A stretch of 64,000 nucleotides of DNA from Megamerina dolium (taxonomy: Eukaryota; Arthropoda; Insecta; Diptera; Megamerinidae). Both the position numbers and the translations under genes were made by a program. Positions 49,141 to 62,263 of this stretch are shown here, piece after piece. Under the pieces are notes generated by a model. The model was not told the DNA's origin, searched no databases, and saw only the letters and a list, made by a program, of their open reading frames with translations. The first letter of the stretch is position 1; each line of letters begins with the position of its first letter. The stretch covers positions 28,591,029 through 28,655,028 of the forward strand of contig OY978527.1 of the NCBI GenBank assembly GCA_963854835.1, read 5' to 3'.

Positions 49141-50412
49141 TTATACCCTGCATAATGCAATATGCATGGTATATTCATTTCGGTCAGATGTTTGTGTCCA
49201 CTTGAAGGAATCTCCGGAGATATAGACATGGATATATATTCGTGATCAGCGTCGATTAAATTTTCGATTTAACGATGTCCGTCCGTCCGTCCGTCTGTCT
49301 GTCACCTGGCTGGTTCGCACGATAACTTGAGTAAATATTGAGCTATTTCGATGAAATTTGGCATAAGTAATCTATGATCCAAGGGTACGGAGGGGATTGA
49401 TATTGGGCATGATCGGTCAATAACCACGCCCACACCAAGCATTCAAAGCGACTAACCTCGAAATTTTCAAAATCTTTAACTTGCTATAACTCGCATAATA
49501 TACCACTTGGGACAACAATATTTTGCACATAGAGTTATATTATACTACTATATAACCTCGCCAAAAGTGGTTGAGCCACGCCTACTTTCTAGCGTAGCTC
49601 CCATACAAAGTGGTGTACTTCTTTTAAATTGAAACTGCTGTAACTTTTACAATCTTCTGTCTAGAATAACCATAATTGACACTTAGATTAACACGATAGT
49701 CGGAAATAATATGGCAGAAAATCAGTGTGCCACGCCCACTCCTTCATGGGTCTCCCATACAAAGTCGAGTGAATTAAACTAAAATTTTAAGCTCCATAGC
49801 TTACAAACCATTTAGCCTAGGACAACGAGACTTAGGGTATGGATTAGTATTGTACGAGCCACTAGGCTCACAGAAAATGGGCGCACCACGCCCAGTATTT
49901 ATCGTAGCCCCCATACAAATTTTAAATTGAAACAGCTTTAACTTAGGCAATCTTATGTCTACAATAACCATAATTGACACTTAAATTAATATCGTAGTCG
50001 GAAATAATCTGGCGAAAAATCAGCGTACCACGCCCACTTCTTATTAGGGCTCCCATACAAAGTTGAGGAAATTAAACAAAAATGTTAACCACCATAACTT
50101 AGAAACTATTCAACGTAGGACACCAAATTTAAGGTGTGGATTAACATTGAAAAATTAATTGGATTTACTAGAAAGTGGTAAGCCACGCCCATTTTTTATA
50201 TAGCTCCCATACTAAGCCTCGGAATTATCTTAAAATCCGTTTACTTCGTCAAAGTCAACCATATTTCGGGTGTAAATTAGTAGTATATGCAAAAATTGTT
50301 TCTCGAAAAGTGGAAATAAAAGAAAAGTTGGATATTCGAGTAAACTTTTTATATATAAATCTACATATGCAGGGTATAGTTTGGTCGGCCCCAGCCGACT
50401 GTAAGGAGATTT
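49141..50412 (+). mobile_element. DINE-1-like (Helentron-related) non-autonomous element, copy 1
   Basis: Begins TTATACCCTGCATAATGCA. It has a (GTCY)n core (GTCC x4, GTCT x2) at 49277-49303, then about two units of a roughly 300-bp internal repeat. Each unit contains CCACGCCCAC, CCCATACAAA and TAACCATAATTGACACTTA. It ends with a GC-rich stem-loop (GTCGGC-CCCA-GCCGAC, 50384-50399). A (GTCY)n core plus terminal stem-loop is the layout known for DINE-1; internal tandem repeats recall DINE-TR variants. No coding capacity. Confidence 0.7.
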
Positions 50413-50744
50413 TTTTTATTCAATTCAATATTACAGGTACATCATTGCTTTTATTAAGACCATTGCTCTTTTACATATGACAATTGCCCAGACTTTTTCG
50501 ATTGTAGGTGAAATCATGTTTTTATATGATTTTTTTTCTTAAGCTGTTGTCAAGTTTACAGGTCCATTCACACTTTTTATTTACTTTTGAGGTTATTATT
50601 GGAAATTGATTTTGCATTTTTGGGTGTGTTTATTCTCTATTTTGTATTTCGGTATCACAAAGATTTATGGGCAAGAGCTAACTACTGGGAATTATGGGAT
50701 ATTATTTGGTGAAATTTCGCTAGTTTGATAAACCTTTCCTAAAC

Positions 50745-51320
50745 TTGTATAAGGTTTGCTGAAGGAAAAATTATTGGTTTATTCGAAAGAGCAAACATTC
50801 CGAATATTTATGGAATACGGCTTCATTCATGTGGCTGCCTCGGCTGGCTTGGCAGTAGCGCATCCTCTCAACCCAGTTTTCCAAGACCTTGGTGACGGTT
50901 TCTGGCTCTATCTCACAAATGGTTTACTCGGTATTCGTCTTAAGGGCCTGAATCGTTAATGAATTGTTCGCATAACATCGGTCCTTAACGGTACCCTACA
51001 AAAAAAGTATAACGGCATCAAATTGCAGCTCCAAGGTGGGCAATTGACATCGCCGAAAGGGCTGATAACAGAATTGCCGAACTTTCTGTTGAATACCAAA
51101 GATCGTCCAAGTCCATGTCCGCCATAGAAATGCATGAGATGTTGAATTATTCAGATCAATGGCTACGGTAGTCACATTCTCGTGAGTGTGAACCGTACGA
51201 CGACGGGGACCGTGAGTGTTGTACACTAGCATCCCAGTCTCGAGAACTTTTTGCACAAACTTGCGAGGCTCGGTGAGTATCTCGTTTCGGCCAAAATTTG
51301 TTTTCCATGAATCCACTCTT
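50745..51320 (-). mobile_element. IS630/mariner-type (DD41D-like) transposase relic
   Basis: The minus strand reads RTVHTHENVTTVA near the N-terminal side, then LWGTVKDRCYANNSLTIQALK. After a break it reads IEPETVTKVLENWVERM and YCQASRGSHMNEAVFH, which is the C-terminal part of DD41D-class transposases (after the third catalytic Asp). Most of the catalytic domain is deleted or scrambled and the frame is broken. The edges are uncertain. Confidence 0.65.
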
Positions 51321-53761
51321 TGGGCTGCACAACATTGAGTTTGTATTATTTCCCAACGTTGTCCAAGTGTGGCTTTACGCTTGGAGAAGGTTCATTTTGG
51401 TCCCCGAAGATATGAAATTATCCACCCTTTATTTAGTATTTATTTATATTTATCAATGGGCTATATTAAAGGTGATCGGCGTAGTTCTGTTTTTTTGTTG
51501 TTGTTTTGAATATTTAGGACAGTCCAAAGAAGACACACTGGTGCCAATTTTAAGTACCTACTTACTACATGCAAACTAGCTTTTGGCTTTGTAAGTACTG
51601 ATCATTGTATATGTTGTTATTGTTGTGAGTGTGTTTTCTTAGTTTGAATTTGTTGATTAATTAGTGTCGACTCATGTCATCACATACAGGCACAATTCCT
51701 AGGGATATAAATCCCGGGGTTTATTCGAGTTTTAAAGGGTACTATTTAATATGAAATCTAAAGTAGTTTATATTATGGTATTGTATGAATTCGATTGAAC
51801 TTCTCTTTCAATAAATATACATACCTATTTATATCATATTATCCGATAACATCAGTTTCAAACAAATATTCATTTTGGCATATCTGATTGATTTTGGCAC
51901 CATTTTGCACAATTTTTTTTTCAAATAAAATTGCACATTAAAGAAGATAGATAAACCTAAGAACTCATTGCAATTTTCCATCAATTTATCCAATAATAAA
52001 GGTTTAAATTTTGGCTAAAAAATCTAGTTTTAGGATACAGGAAAAAGACCCTCATGGTAAGTATGTTGAATTTTGCAGTTATATTTATATTGATTATTTC
52101 TTCTTTGTAATTCGAAGATCTCCCGGGTTCGACAACCCAAATACTAGAATACGAGTGTATATGTATGAACGCACATAGTACTCTGTACATACGAGATAAC
52201 GCTAAATGTAGTACATGCCGCTACGTTAACTACATGTCAAATTTACACATATAATTCTTATTATTGTTGGTAAGATGGTTTGTATGAATATAGAGCAATT
52301 GTTGATTTGTTTACACGCTTCATATTGTTGGCTTTTCAGTTCAGCTTTCTACCATTAGATCTTGTACATAGCCAGCCATACAACGATACTTAGTCTCGTG
52401 TCTTTAAGGCCACTTTTTCTTAACCCGTCTAAATCAAAATTTAAAATTAGTATACAGTTAATTGGATTCAGCAAGCTGAACTTAGTTTAAACTCATACTG
52501 ATTATGAGTTTATGTTTATGTAAGAAACTGAGCCAAACTCCTGCTGAGCCAAGTGTATGCTTAGTGAACGGAGCGTGTGTAGTGGAATTTTCATTTCTAA
52601 ATTGGTGACAGCATAATTCTTATGGTTTTATTGCACATATTTCTAAGGTTTGGTACAAGAAATTAATTTCTCCTAGTCATCACAATCTTAAATGCTGAAA
52701 AGTTTTGGTACTCGGAGTTCTCTTTTTGTCTTCGATCGGTATAGTAACCCAAAATAGTTGCTTGCTCTCTTTACTCGAACAATTTCTGTTCCCGGTCTGG
52801 TTTTCCTACATATCTTCTTTATAGTAGGTACTTTTCTCTGAGGTTTTTAATCGAATTTCGCACGTGTACATATCTTACTGATGTGCAGGTATGAATGTAC
52901 ATATGTATGCCAAATGCATTTTATAAACATTTTTGAACACAGTCCAAATGTGAATGAAATTAAAAAAATATAAAAAAATTGAAAAATCATTTGTCGCCGC
53001 ATTTTATTTTCTTTTCAATTTGATATATTCTGCTTTTTGATTAATTCTTTTGAATATTTGAAATTAATTCGATTGTATAATATTTCTTTTAAACAATTAC
53101 GACCGAGAGTGAAGCGTTTGCGATGTTTTGTATGTTAAATTTGGACATTACTCGATTGATTGTAGAATATAGAGGTCTTTCAAAATATTATTTATTATAA
53201 ATTTGTATCGTCAGAAGAATGGCCAGCTACTTGTAGTCAGTTGCTTGAATTGAATTGAAGTACCGACCTATCGCATCGAAGCCCAACACTGAGCAACGGC
53301 ATCCAAAACACAAGTGATAGCTTTTACTTTGTAAGTTTTTTTTCCATTTATTTAAAATGTAACATAGGGTCTTTCGTCTTTTATGATCATGAAAGAAAGT
53401 TATTTTCAAACCTAACGACAGATTTTTAAACCTCCAAAACACTTGTTTAGCGTCCTTTTTTGGCACGATTATTGAAGATTTAAAAAAAAAATTCATTTCG
53501 ATTGTTTTTTTATTTTTATTTTCAACATATTACATATCATTTCGAAAAAATTATAAAGCCGTAATTTATTCAACACATGCTATCGTTAATTCTTTGAGAG
53601 CTAAAGGATGGAAGGCGGGAAAAATGTCTAAGTGTCTGAATTTCGAGTTTTGCCGCAAGACGTCTGAGGTATTCTCCGAGCACCTTTAAACTTTAAACGC
53701 GCTTTTCTCGAAACCACTTTTTTTGAGCTGGCCGGAAACATAACTCGAACAAATCTTAACC
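51321..53761. other. Gene-free stretch
   Basis: Mostly unique AT-rich sequence. I see no gene, RNA gene or complete repeat; small frames have no recognisable motif. Confidence 0.4.
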
Positions 53762-54735
53762 GAATTAACTCGGGCATTAACTGCAGCTAATAGCCTAGAC
53801 AGACGGCAGCCTAATTCCGGATTACCTAGTTAATTCGAATTAACTCGGGCATTAACTGCAGCTAATCCGCATAAACTCTATGAGTTAATTCTCAAAATAA
53901 AAGAGGATTAGGGCAATTTGCGATGGCAACACTGCTGAAAATTGTCTATTGTGAATTTTTCTCCATACATTTTACAAAATATTAGGTGTGTTCGCTAACG
54001 AAAAACTTTCAACAATTGTTTACAGTTTTCAACATGAAAAGTATTGGTGAACAAATAAATCCAGCTGTCAATTATGAACGGTGAATGTCAATTTACAAGT
54101 TTCTGATAATTTTCAGTTCACGTACTTCTTGTAGATTTTCTCATATCGAGAGTGATAGACGACAGAAATTGATAGTGATAGTAATGTAAGTGGACAGACC
54201 TAATAAAACAGCAATCAGCCGTTTAGTTAATCCGCAATACTGCCGTCTGTCAGGTTATTATTTTATTCGGATTAAGTGCGCCGGTAATCCGGAATTAGGC
54301 TGCCGTCTGTCTAGGCTATAACCCGCATTCACTCTACGAGTTAATTCTCAAAATTAAAGAAGATTAGGGTAATTTTCGATGGCAACTGAAAAATTTCTAT
54401 TGTGAATTTTTCTCGATCCAACTTACAAAACAATAGGTGTGTTTGCTATAGAAAACTTTCAACAATTGTTAACAGTTTTCGACATGAAAAGCGTTGGCGA
54501 AGAAATAAATCCAGCTCTCAAATACGAACTGTGAATGTCAATTTACAAGATTTTTTCATATCGGGAGTGACAGATAACATAAATTGATAGTGATAGTAAT
54601 GTAAGTGAGCAGACCTAATAAAACAGCAATCAGCAGTTTAGTTAACCGCAATACTGCCGTCTGTCAGGTTAATATTTTATTCGGATTAAGTGCGCCGGTA
54701 ATCCGGATTAACGCTGCTGTCTGTCTAGGCTATTA
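53762..54735. mobile_element. Composite inverted-repeat element: two tandem bodies with shared terminal repeats
   Basis: The outer ends are inverted repeats (TAATAGCCTAGACAGACGGC on the left at about 53790; the reverse complement with one change at the right end, 54735). The same terminal sequence occurs once in the middle (about 54285-54320). Two bodies follow each other with an offset of about 456 bp (for example GAGTTAATTCTCAAAAT at 53882 and 54338); the second lacks about 40 bp. A 30-bp direct repeat (start GAATTAACTCGGGCATTAAC) occurs at 53762-53791 and 53837-53866. No transposase, so MITE-like. Confidence 0.75.
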
Positions 54736-55085
54736 ACGTACTGATGTACGTGGATTTTGTTCGAAGTAGTGAACAATCTGCTCCACCCAATGCTAGACGA
54801 ATAACTTGGACTTTTTCATTACTTTGACAGCCGCTGCAATGTTTAGTTGGTGATAGTTGGGCCACGATGGTGATAAACTAAGAAAACTGCTTCAAAACGT
54901 TTTTCGAAATACTCACTCGGAATTTATGTTTTCACTTCACAAATCATAGACAAAGACTGACAGCGCTGTCAAAATCAGTTTGTGCATTAGCCAAGGGTTG
55001 CATCTGGTCGCATCAAAATATGGATTTGGCATTTATTAACATTTTTTAATAGTTTTTCATCGTATATTCTATCGTGAATCACACT
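54736..55085 (-). mobile_element. Tc1-like relic, second fragment
   Basis: Shares blocks with the relic at 44650-44945: GTGGATTTTGTTCGAAG, GACTTTTTCATTACTTTG and CTGTCAAAATCAG. It directly abuts the composite inverted-repeat element, which therefore probably inserted into it. Confidence 0.65.
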
Positions 55086-56146
55086 TGCATAAAATTATTT
55101 GCAAGCTATTTTAGTAAAATAATTCTATGTGCACCAAGTATCGGTTCGTTGTGAATGAAATCTTCATTTTAGTTTTTTTCTTTCTTACATTTTGGGTTAC
55201 AATGAAAATAATGTAGAATTTTCAACCATTTCTGAAATAAGTGATTGCGTTTTGAAAATCCGATAAAAATTTAGTTTTTCTTGATATTTCACGCAGACAC
55301 AATTAAGATGGGTTTATATATCATTGAAATGTTTAGGAGGATATTTTATTTTCAATTGTCCTAAATTTTGTTGGAAGAAAGTATGGATAGATTGTCAACC
55401 GTTCTTCAGGTATTGAAGATATGCCGATATGCGCGATTCTTGTAAACCCGAAGATCGGTCAAATGTTTTCTCAGCATGGAACCAAATATAGATTATGCGA
55501 ATGGTGTTTTTATTTTAGATTTTATTTGTTGTAACCACATATTTTTTTCATTTACTGTATATGAATATGCATAAGTTGTAAATTTTTATATCATCTTCGA
55601 AATCACTCACATATCATGTGCAACGATATTTTTATGTAATGCACGTATCTATATAGTATATATATATTCGTATATACATACATATATGCTGGTACTCGTA
55701 CATAAGTATTCATTGATGTTTTCTTCACCTGCTACGTCTTCTTCCTTATTATTTTCTTGTTAAATTGTACATACCATACATATGGCGTCTGCAATTGTGT
55801 CGGGTTCAGCTGTGATGGGGCATTTCCTTTTTCTTGGTTGCATTCCATTGTTGTTTTCGTTGTTGGTTAATAGCCAACTATAGCAATGGGACAAATGAAA
55901 ATGGGTTATTTACGCAAATGAGAACATATTTCTTTGGCATTGTCATTGAATTTCCCTATTTTTCATAAAGCTTCATCTATTAAAAAATATGTGTAGGTAC
56001 CGACATATTGATATACAACAATATGAATTTAATGGAATTTGATCATTTTTATATAAACAGCAGGACGATATATGTTTTGAAAAATATAAACAATTTACAT
56101 AATGTTCAATAAAAAGGGATTTTGGAGTCTTAAGAATATATTTGAA
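55086..56146. other. Gene-free AT-rich spacer
   Basis: No supported feature. Confidence 0.4.
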
Positions 56147-56540
56147 CATGGGTTTGAGTAAAAAAAAAAAAAATAAATATGTGGCACTTAAAGCCCCAAA
56201 GGGCTCATTGGCCGAGCTTCTCTTCTATTACTGTTGTGCGTCTTAAATTTTGGACAGTATTAGAATGGACCTACTTATTTTAGCCGGTTCCGAACGGCAG
56301 AACACTTGTGACATCACTTTTTCTGAGCTTTGTCACAGGGTTCTTTTTAGAAGCTTTTTCATGGCAAGTTGTTACTGTCGGAAGAATTGCCAATTGCTTG
56401 CCGACAGGTGGGTACCATTCGAAAGAAAAATCTTTTCGATATAAAATTTGTTATGCATCAGCCGGGTATTGAACCACGACCTACAGATCAGAAGGCGAAC
56501 ACACTAACCACTGAGCTACGGCACCCACATGGTTTGAGTA
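56147..56540 (-). repeat. tRNA-derived SINE, copy 2, with target-site duplication
   Basis: On the minus strand the head has the A box TAGCTCAGTGG and B box GGTTCAATACC, followed by the same body as the copy at 43535. It ends GGGCTTTAAGTGCCAC and an A/T tail. It is flanked by CATGGGTTTGAGTA (56147-56160) and CATGGTTTGAGTA (56528-56540), a target-site duplication with one indel. The near-perfect tRNA-like promoter suggests a Pol III-driven family. Confidence 0.88.
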
Positions 56541-57674
56541 ATGTGCTTTATATCTAAATACCGACCTAGTCAAGTCAGACGAGTGCGAACTCGAAGAAGC
56601 ATAAGACTAGCGTAATGTTTTTGTATTAAAACTTCAGTTAAACAGTATTTAGTTGGCGGACAGTCGCCTAGTAGTTGTCAATTCTACTGACAGTAAAAAT
56701 TTGTCTCGGAATAGTTTTTGAATCAACTGTATGACAAAGCTCTGAAGTTTTTATATGATATAACAGTCAACTATTCAGAGTTACTCATTTTTTATCGTTA
56801 TTTTCTATTCTGACAAATTTTTGGTGTTGCGTCATTCAATAAAAAATGAACTCACAATGATTTCGAATAGGAAAAAATATATACCTAAATAAAATTCGAT
56901 GAATAAATAAAAATATTTTCATGAGCTTAATGAATGAATTTTGTTTTTCTTTTAATAATTTGCGTCATCATAAATATGTATATGTATGTGTGCCTACTAC
57001 ATACAGAACAAAATAAAGCGTACAAGCGAAAAATATCGTAATTAAATAAAGAAATGAATATTTTTGTTATTTGTTTGTTATTTTAATTATTCCCTCTTCT
57101 TTTCGTCATACGATTGAGTGACTACCACATACTACATATAATACGAATGATGTTTTCAAATAATGACGAATCGTAATTTGATTTATTTTTAAATCGTTTC
57201 AGTTTTTGCTTGCCACCCGTGGACCGCTTGCATCCTTTTGCGGGCACAATAAATTTACAATCAATTTTTGTGACCAAATTTGGTCATGATATTCTTTGTA
57301 CATATTTTCTTTCTTTGCAATTTGCAACTGATACGAGGAGTGGCGATCATAATGAATGGGTGTTGCATGAGCAAATGAACGAATTATCTTTGTAAGGTAG
57401 TAATGAAAATTCGAATGAATATTTGGTTAAACTATGTAGTTATTGCACAAAGAGAAATAAGACATTTAGCATAGTACAATATAATTAACAAAGTACAGCA
57501 ATCATAATACATGATGGAATAATTAAAGGTGCTCTTTCTCTTTGTTCTCTTTCTAATTTGTTTGACAATTCTGACTCTCCAAGCAAATCAGTAATGCTTC
57601 TTTGCAAACCTACTTTATCATTTTCGAAGAAAATTTATAAACTGTAGTTTACAATTTACTTTAATGGAAAAAAT
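56541..57674. other. Gene-free stretch
   Basis: AT-rich. A 61-residue frame at 57210-57395 has no recognisable motif. It could be an eroded upstream part of the P-like element that follows, but I cannot show it. Confidence 0.35.
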
Positions 57675-58545
57675 ATGGGAGTGCATTACTGTCGTTTTTT
57701 TCATCGTTGTTTTTATCCTTTTCGTTCAGAATTTATATTCAAATTAGATTTCTTCAATTTAAAAACCCTTTGGCATGGATTTGGAACATCAGTTAAAAAT
57801 TATTTAGAAAATGCTTTTGGAAGACAATCTTTACTACCGTTCCAAAGAGGAATATTATTGTGCAATAATTCCCCAAGGGAATTATATTTTTATCTTAAGG
57901 AGAACTATGGTTTCAACTATATTCTCACATATAGATTAAACCAAGATGTCTTAGAAAATTTCTTTGGTGCAATGCGAGCAAGAGGTGGACTTCTTGACAA
58001 TCCATGCATTTTAAATACAGATTACGAAAATATCTGCTAGGTGCGTTATTTATGTTCAAGACAATACGTATGTTTTATTATACTATACATTATAATGTAG
58101 AAGCCGATGAAACTGACTGGCTCAAACTTGATTCAGTGGAAGATCTGAGCAGCTTCCTTACAGATATTGGTAATGGAGTAACGAATATGTATTCTGTGCC
58201 GACATTCAAGAGTGTGACAATATTGAATGTCTACATGAGGATGCGCTGGAATACGTTGCGGGGTATATAATAAGAAAATTAGGATTAAGTAATTATTTGT
58301 CTAAAGAACCAAATTATACATTGGTTGTTGAGGTTTCTCGTGGTCTGTTGGAGAAACCATCATCACAATACCTTTCGGATATAAAAATCTTAGAATCAGT
58401 TTTTTCTCATTTTAATGATACACATATTTCAAATTGCCAAAATTATTTAAGTAGCTTACTAAATTCTTGTGAAAATTACGATATAAGAATGGATGTGAAA
58501 AAATTATTTTTAAATGCCGGATGCACTTTCGCATTCAACATTTAA
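57675..58545 (+). pseudogene. P-element/THAP9-like transposase relic
   Basis: Three overlapping frames, in reading order, give the C-terminal part of a P-superfamily transposase: TYRLNQDVLENFFGAMRARG (57930-57985), then KYRLRKYLLG in the next frame (58007-58040), then EDALEYVAGYIIRKLGL in the third (58238-58290), ending at 58545. LNQD-LENFFG and ALEYVAGYI are signature blocks of the P-element/THAP9 C-terminal domain. At least two frameshifts make it non-functional. The THAP zinc finger is not found in the window. Terminal repeats were not identified. Confidence 0.82.
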
Positions 58546-60611
58546 ATAAATAAAAAAATAAAACCACATATCATTTGGTTTTTTCTTTTCAAATAATAGT
58601 ATATATTCCCATTTTAATCGATAACGATACACAACCTTAGTTTTGTTAATTTTACTCAGCAATAAAATTTGTAATACCTCTGGTTATTTAAATACAAAAA
58701 AAAAATTCATAATTTAGAGGGGATTCCAAATTATTTAAAAAAGGTAAATGAAGTTATTTTTTCTAAATAAATAAATTATCTTTAACACCAAGAATCACGG
58801 TTAGCCATATTTCATTTGATCCTAAAAAAAAGTATGTTTTTCCTACGTTTTCACAAAAGTGCAACATTGAGCGTGGGGAGTGTCACAATGTGCCTGTCAC
58901 TACGTACATAATATACATATGTTCTCTATATTAAAATTTGTTCAGACAGTGTCAAAATTATTAACCCTCTGGTTGAGTACAAGATTTTGTGTGTTTTTTT
59001 AAAAAATTTTTTAAAGCAAATTCATTATTTTTTGATTTTGATCATTTTAATTATTTTAACAATAAAAAAAAAATTTCCGCGTGTAACAGTGTACACGTGA
59101 TATAAGTAAAACTTCTCATAAAACTCAAATAACCTATTAACACCACCTTGTATGAATTCACCTAGCAAATATTTCGTAAGTGGTTTAAGGATATCCAAAC
59201 CTGAAGAGTTTGTGTAACGTTTCAGATCACGCACTTCAATTTATACATATTGGTCCTGTTTTAGACACAAAAACATTTGCATGAAATTCATTTTGTTTGT
59301 GAGCGAGGGCCATATGTGGAGGAGAAAGGAGGTTTTGTTTCAGGTGTATGAGACACGCTTTGTCCTTATCATCAGTAATCAGTGTTCGGACTATCCTACA
59401 ATTGTGGCAAATCGACCACTTTTTTTTAATTTCTACCGCAACTAATACAGTAAGCTTGAAACTCACCATATTTGATCATTTTTGGCCATTTTATATACAT
59501 ATTTTTCTTTTTTAATTGCATGATCTATTATAAATGTGCTAATCAGATTTTAATAAAAGAAATATGTGAAAGTAGTAAAATATTTGAGACACCAAAAGAA
59601 TTTTAAAATTATTGACTGGCGTTTTGTTCCCATAACTTTAACTTGCAATATGTAGTTTAGTACATATAAGTATGTGATTTAGTTTTTATATGAAATGATT
59701 CATCTCTGTATTTTAAATGCTTCTATAATTTTATATGTTAAATTAACTATGTACGTACATAAATATGTTCCCAAAAGTTTATCTTTTAATATAAGTACAT
59801 ACTTTTGTGATTTAATTTTGATAAGCGATTTTTTAAATATTTTAATATGTGTAACAATGAAACGTGATATTAATATTTTTGTTTATACATTAGTAATAAA
59901 TGTGAAACATTACACTTTTTAATGAATAACAAAAAGCGACTTCGTAAATATCATTATCTTTTACTTCGTTAAAATCTACCACTAAATTTTAGAATCTATC
60001 ACAATTTCATTTATCTCTAAAAATTGTTTTACAGTCCATACACTGTTCGTAATGTCAAACATAAGGTCAAACGTACAAAGTAGTCGCCGAGAAACATTTT
60101 TGCCCATGTAAACGCGAACGAAACATCAAAAGTTTTTGCAAATGTTTTTGTGTCTAAATGCGGACTAAAACAAAACCAAAAACACTACCATGCACCCCAT
60201 AATCAAACAGCAACCATGTCTGCCAGCAACTGATGTTTTTGCATTTGTGCTTTTACCAACAATAATAGAAAAGAATAGAATGCGACCATCAGAGAAGATT
60301 TTCCTAGATGTGACGTCACAATACTTCAGCTGAGAGAGAAAATGACAAAATTGCAAACAAATTGAAAAGAAAAATGCGTGGTATAATTAACCAAGTAAGG
60401 CAATCATAAAATTTGCTCTCATAATTCACAATATATGCCAAAGCATGTTTAGGTAGTGTCAAAATTACTATGTGTCAAAATATGTCAAAATTAATAACCC
60501 AAAACATAATAAAGCAAAACAATGGGCTTTAACCAAATTTTTGATTATTTTAATGATTGTAACATTTAAAAAAAAATTTACAAGTTGATGTAATTAAAAT
60601 AAAATTGGTAA
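58546..60611. other. Gene-free stretch
   Basis: AT-rich with small, unconvincing frames. No repeat was identified with confidence. Confidence 0.4.
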
Positions 60612-62263
60612 AAATCTCCTTACAGTCGGCTGGGGCCGACCAAATTATACCCTGCATATGTAGATGTATATATAAAAAGTTTGCTCGTATATCCATCCTT
60701 TTCTTCCACTACTTTGTATAGGACCTACATTAAGAAGCAGGCGTACCTCACCAATTTTGGAGGATCAATTTCTGCCTATACTACTAAACTACATAGGTTG
60801 CAATGGGTTGACTTAGGCGTATTATTTAGGAAGTTATGGGTGTTTTAATGTTTAAGATAAATCCGACACTTTGTACGGAAGCTATATAAAAAGTGGGCGT
60901 GACTTATCTCTTTCTTGTATATCTAATTAATTTTTCAATATTAATCCACAAATTAAATTTGGTTGTCCTACGCTATATGGTTTGTAAGTTATGGAGCTTA
61001 AAATTTTAGTTTAATTCCCTTGACTTTGTATGGGAGACTCATGAAGGAGTGGGCGTGGCACACTGATTTTCTGCCAGATTTTTGCCGACTACGATATTAA
61101 TTTAAGTGTCAATTATGGTTATTCTAGACAGAAGATTGCCGAAGTTACAGCTGTTTCAATTTAAAATTTGTATGGGGGCTACGAGAAACAGTGGGCGTGG
61201 TGCGCCCATTTTCTGTGAGCCTAGTTGCTCCTACAATACTAATCCATACCTTAAATCTCGTTGTCCTACGCTAAATGGTTTGTAAGTTATGGAGCTTAAA
61301 AGTTTTAGTTTAATTCCCTTGACTTTGTATGGGAGACTCATGAAGGAGTGGGCGTGGCACACTGATTTTCTGCCAGATTTTTGCCGACTACCATGTTAAT
61401 CTAAGTGTCAATTATGGTTATTCTAGACAGAAGATTGCCGAAGTTACAGCTGTTTCAATTTAAAATTTGTATGGGGGCTACAATAAACAGTGGGCCTGGT
61501 GCTCCCATTTTCTGTGAGCCTAGTTGATCGTACAATACTAATCCACACCTTAAATCTCGTTATTCTACGCTGAATTGTTTGCAAGTTATAACCGGTAACA
61601 TTTTTTTTTATTTCCGCAACTTTGTATGGGAGACCCAAAAAGGAGTGGGCGTGGCACACTGATTTTCTGCCATATTATTTCTCACTGCCATGTTAATCTA
61701 AGTGTCAATTATGGTTATTCTGAACAGAAGATTGTAGAAGTTACAGCTGTTTCAATTTAAAAGAAGTACAGACACTTTGTATGAGAGCTACGCTAAAAAG
61801 TAGGCGTGGCTCAACCACTTTTGGCGAGGTTATATAGTAGTATAATATAACTCTATGTGCCAAATATTGTTGTCCCAAGTGGTATATTATGTGAGTTATA
61901 GCAAGTTAAAGATTTTGAAAATTTCGAGGTTAGTCGCTTTGAATGCATGGTGTGGGCGTGGTTATTGACCGATCATGCCCAATATCAATCCCCTCCGTAC
62001 CCTTATATCATAGATTACTTATGCTAAATTTCATCGAAATAGCTCAATATTTACTCAAGTTATCGTGCGAACCAGCCAGGTGACAGACAGACGGACGGAC
62101 CGACGGACGGACGGACGGACGGACATCGTTAAATCGAAAATTTAATCGACGCTGATCACGAATATATATCTATGTCTATATCTCCGGAGATTCCTTCAAG
62201 TGGACACAAACATCTGACCGAAATGAATATACCATGCATATTGCATTATGCAGGGTATAATAA
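60612..62263 (-). mobile_element. DINE-1-like element, copy 2 (inverted, longer)
   Basis: Inverted relative to the copy at 49141-50412. It has the same start (minus strand, TTATACCCTGCATAATGCA at 62263), (GTCY)n core (62083-62124), internal repeats and terminal stem-loop (60625-60640). Here the internal unit is present about three times (GACAGAAGATTG near 61126, 61426 and 61724), so it is about 380 bp longer than copy 1. No coding capacity. Confidence 0.7.

Noticed and set aside
52120..52145. GGGTTCGACAACCC as a tRNA T-arm
   Set aside because: No A box or cloverleaf around it; just a short palindrome.
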